64,000 nucleotides of DNA from Bryobacterales bacterium F-183. GTDB lineage: Bacteria > Acidobacteriota > Terriglobia > Bryobacterales > Bryobacteraceae. The notes under the pieces were generated by a model, which was not told the origin of the DNA, made no database searches, and saw only the letters and a list, made by a program, of their open reading frames with translations. Shown here in pieces: positions 63,058 through 64,000 of this stretch (its first letter is position 1; each line of letters begins with the position of its first letter). A program made the position numbers and the translations under genes. The stretch is taken from NCBI GenBank assembly GCA_016865505.2, contig AP025252.1:3224001-3288000 (forward strand). Direction: 5' to 3'.

Positions 63058-63762
63058 TTAGTCGTGCATGTGTTGGAGGTAGAGCCGTTCGAGGTCCGCG
63101 TGCCCGATCTCGCTCGTCGATAGCGATGCCACCATACGACCCTGCTTCATGATCCCGACGCGCGTGCCACATTCCTTGGCCCGGAACAGATCGTGGGTGG
63201 CCATCAGAATGGCTACGCCGTCGCCGCTCATACGTTTCAGCAGTTCCGAGAATTCATTGGATGCCTTGGGATCGAGGCCTGAGGTCGGTTCGTCCAGCAG
63301 CAACGCACCCGCTTTCTTCGCCATCGCGATCGCAATGCCCACCTTTTGCCGCATCCCTTTCGAGTAGACTCCGACCCGCTTATCTTCAGCCTGCTGAGGC
63401 AATCCCGCGTCCCGCAGGAAGCCGCGCAGTTGGGCTTCCGAATACTTCTCAACGCCCGCCAGCGCTGTGAAGTACTCCAAGTTCTCAAGACCGGTGAGAT
63501 TGCGGTACAGCATCACGGTCTCTGGGATGTAGGCCACATGCTTCTTGCTCTCGATGCTTTGCTTGGTGACGTCCAAGCCAGCGATCTTTGCCTGTCCCGC
63601 TGTCGGCTCCACGAAGTTCAGGAAGAGATTGATCGTCGTGGTCTTGCCGGCCCCATTGGCTCCGAGCAGGCAGTACACTTCACCGGGTTCGATCTTCAGA
63701 TCGAGCGGATGCAAAGCGGTATGCGCGCCGTAGGTTTTGGAAAGTGCAATAGCTTCGAGCAT
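63058..63762 (-). CDS. ABC transporter ATP-binding protein
   Basis: 234 residues from ATG 63762, the standard start just before MLEAIALSKTYG; the frame is open for 69 more codons upstream but with non-homologous-looking sequence. Walker A is GANGAGKTT (34-42), Q-loop region YIPETVMLYRNLTGLENL, signature YSKGMRQK, Walker B ALLLDEPTSGLD and switch His in ATHD. This is the CcmA/ABC-2 exporter subclass. It energises the two DUF3526 permeases that follow and is the first gene of the operon. Confidence 0.93.
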   Translation of the reverse strand: MLEAIALSKTYGAHTALHPLDLKIEPGEVYCLLGANGAGKTTTINLFLNFVEPTAGQAKIAGLDVTKQSIESKKHVAYIPETVMLYRNLTGLENLEYFTALAGVEKYSEAQLRGFLRDAGLPQQAEDKRVGVYSKGMRQKVGIAIAMAKKAGALLLDEPTSGLDPKASNEFSELLKRMSGDGVAILMATHDLFRAKECGTRVGIMKQGRMVASLSTSEIGHADLERLYLQHMHD

Positions 63763-64000
63763 GAGAAGTAGGGATCTCTGAGAGTACGGCGACTCTCCCC
63801 CAGGGAACCAGCCTTCCCATGCCGGTGGGTGTTGACGAACGGCGAACGGCCGAAATTTCTCCGCGAGCGGCAATCTGCTGTTTCCAGCGAAATCGCAGTG
63901 GATAGTCCCCATGGAAAAGGCCATCTGCGCAAGCGCAGGTCCGTCTGCAACCGGATGCAGGCCGCCCACCTGTTTGTCCTACGGAGCTGGCGGACCTGGC
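63763..64000 (+). other. Upstream region of the ABC operon to the window edge
   Basis: 238 bases with no supportable gene on either strand and no clear promoter motif recognised; the operon promoter presumably lies here. Confidence 0.3.

Noticed and set aside
1-64000. CRISPR arrays, insertion sequences, integrase or attachment sites
   Set aside because: No regularly spaced repeats, transposase or integrase-like translations, or tRNA-end duplications were seen on reading the window.

Overview
The window looks like a piece of an acidobacterial chromosome, probably from the Solibacterales/Bryobacteraceae group. This rests on family content, not on a marker gene. It holds a MacB-like 'ADOP' permease without an ATPase, an Oar-type TonB receptor with a carboxypeptidase-regulatory-like N-terminus, a DUF1549/DUF1553 plus DUF1501 pair, a DUF1593 pair, DUF3526 ABC-2 permeases and a UpxY/LoaP-like NusG paralogue. 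No rRNA or tRNA gene, CRISPR array or insertion sequence was found.

The centre is a biosynthetic gene cluster of the enediyne type, all on the + strand (about 1.7-37.0 kb). It contains the diagnostic cassette in canonical order: DUF1702/UnbL (E3, 6760-7737), FG-GAP/ASPIC UnbV (E4, 7737-9644), UnbU (E5, 9683-10648), the iterative KS-AT-ACP-KR-DH-PPTase synthase PKSE (10658-16393) and the hot-dog thioesterase E10 (16408-16833). Upstream are a second, divergent DUF1702-like gene, a tandem SRPBCC protein (candidate CalC-like self-resistance), an MFS exporter and a TolB-like propeller. Downstream are an AraC regulator and a P450. Then comes a block rich in exported proteins: two SnoaL-like proteins, a beta-propeller, a DoxX protein and a pseudo-nitrilase/di-heme peroxidase fusion. 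A methyltransferase, an unrecognised HEAT-like protein, a UbiB-type kinase and the ADOP permease follow. A second segment (29.7-37.0 kb) opens with a strong promoter and a NusG/LoaP-like antiterminator, followed by a lipoprotein, a halogenase-like flavoprotein, a VOC protein, a FeeM-like N-acyltransferase, a methyltransferase and a VAO-type flavin oxidase. The 5' flank (1-1713) is the end of an RND/MFP efflux operon with its NodT-type outer-membrane factor.

From 37 kb on, the content is accessory metabolism and outer-membrane functions. A minus-strand operon encodes a DUF1549/DUF1553 protein, DUF1501, an amidase and a RoxA/MauG-like di-heme cytochrome, diverging from a Kef-type antiporter. 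Next come an Oar-like TonB receptor with a PQQ-propeller/SUMF1 fusion, two tandem DUF1593 hydrolases, a TonB receptor/YfiR/hybrid histidine kinase signalling set, a TonB siderophore-type receptor split by an apparent single-base frameshift near 59,640, and an ABC-2 transporter operon (ATPase plus two DUF3526 permeases).

The main result is the enediyne-type cluster in a non-actinobacterial setting. It has an atypical complement: I see the core cassette but not most of the accessory enediyne maturation genes known from actinomycetes, and instead several periplasmic redox proteins. Product class and activity are inference; all functional calls are from reading the translations without database searches.
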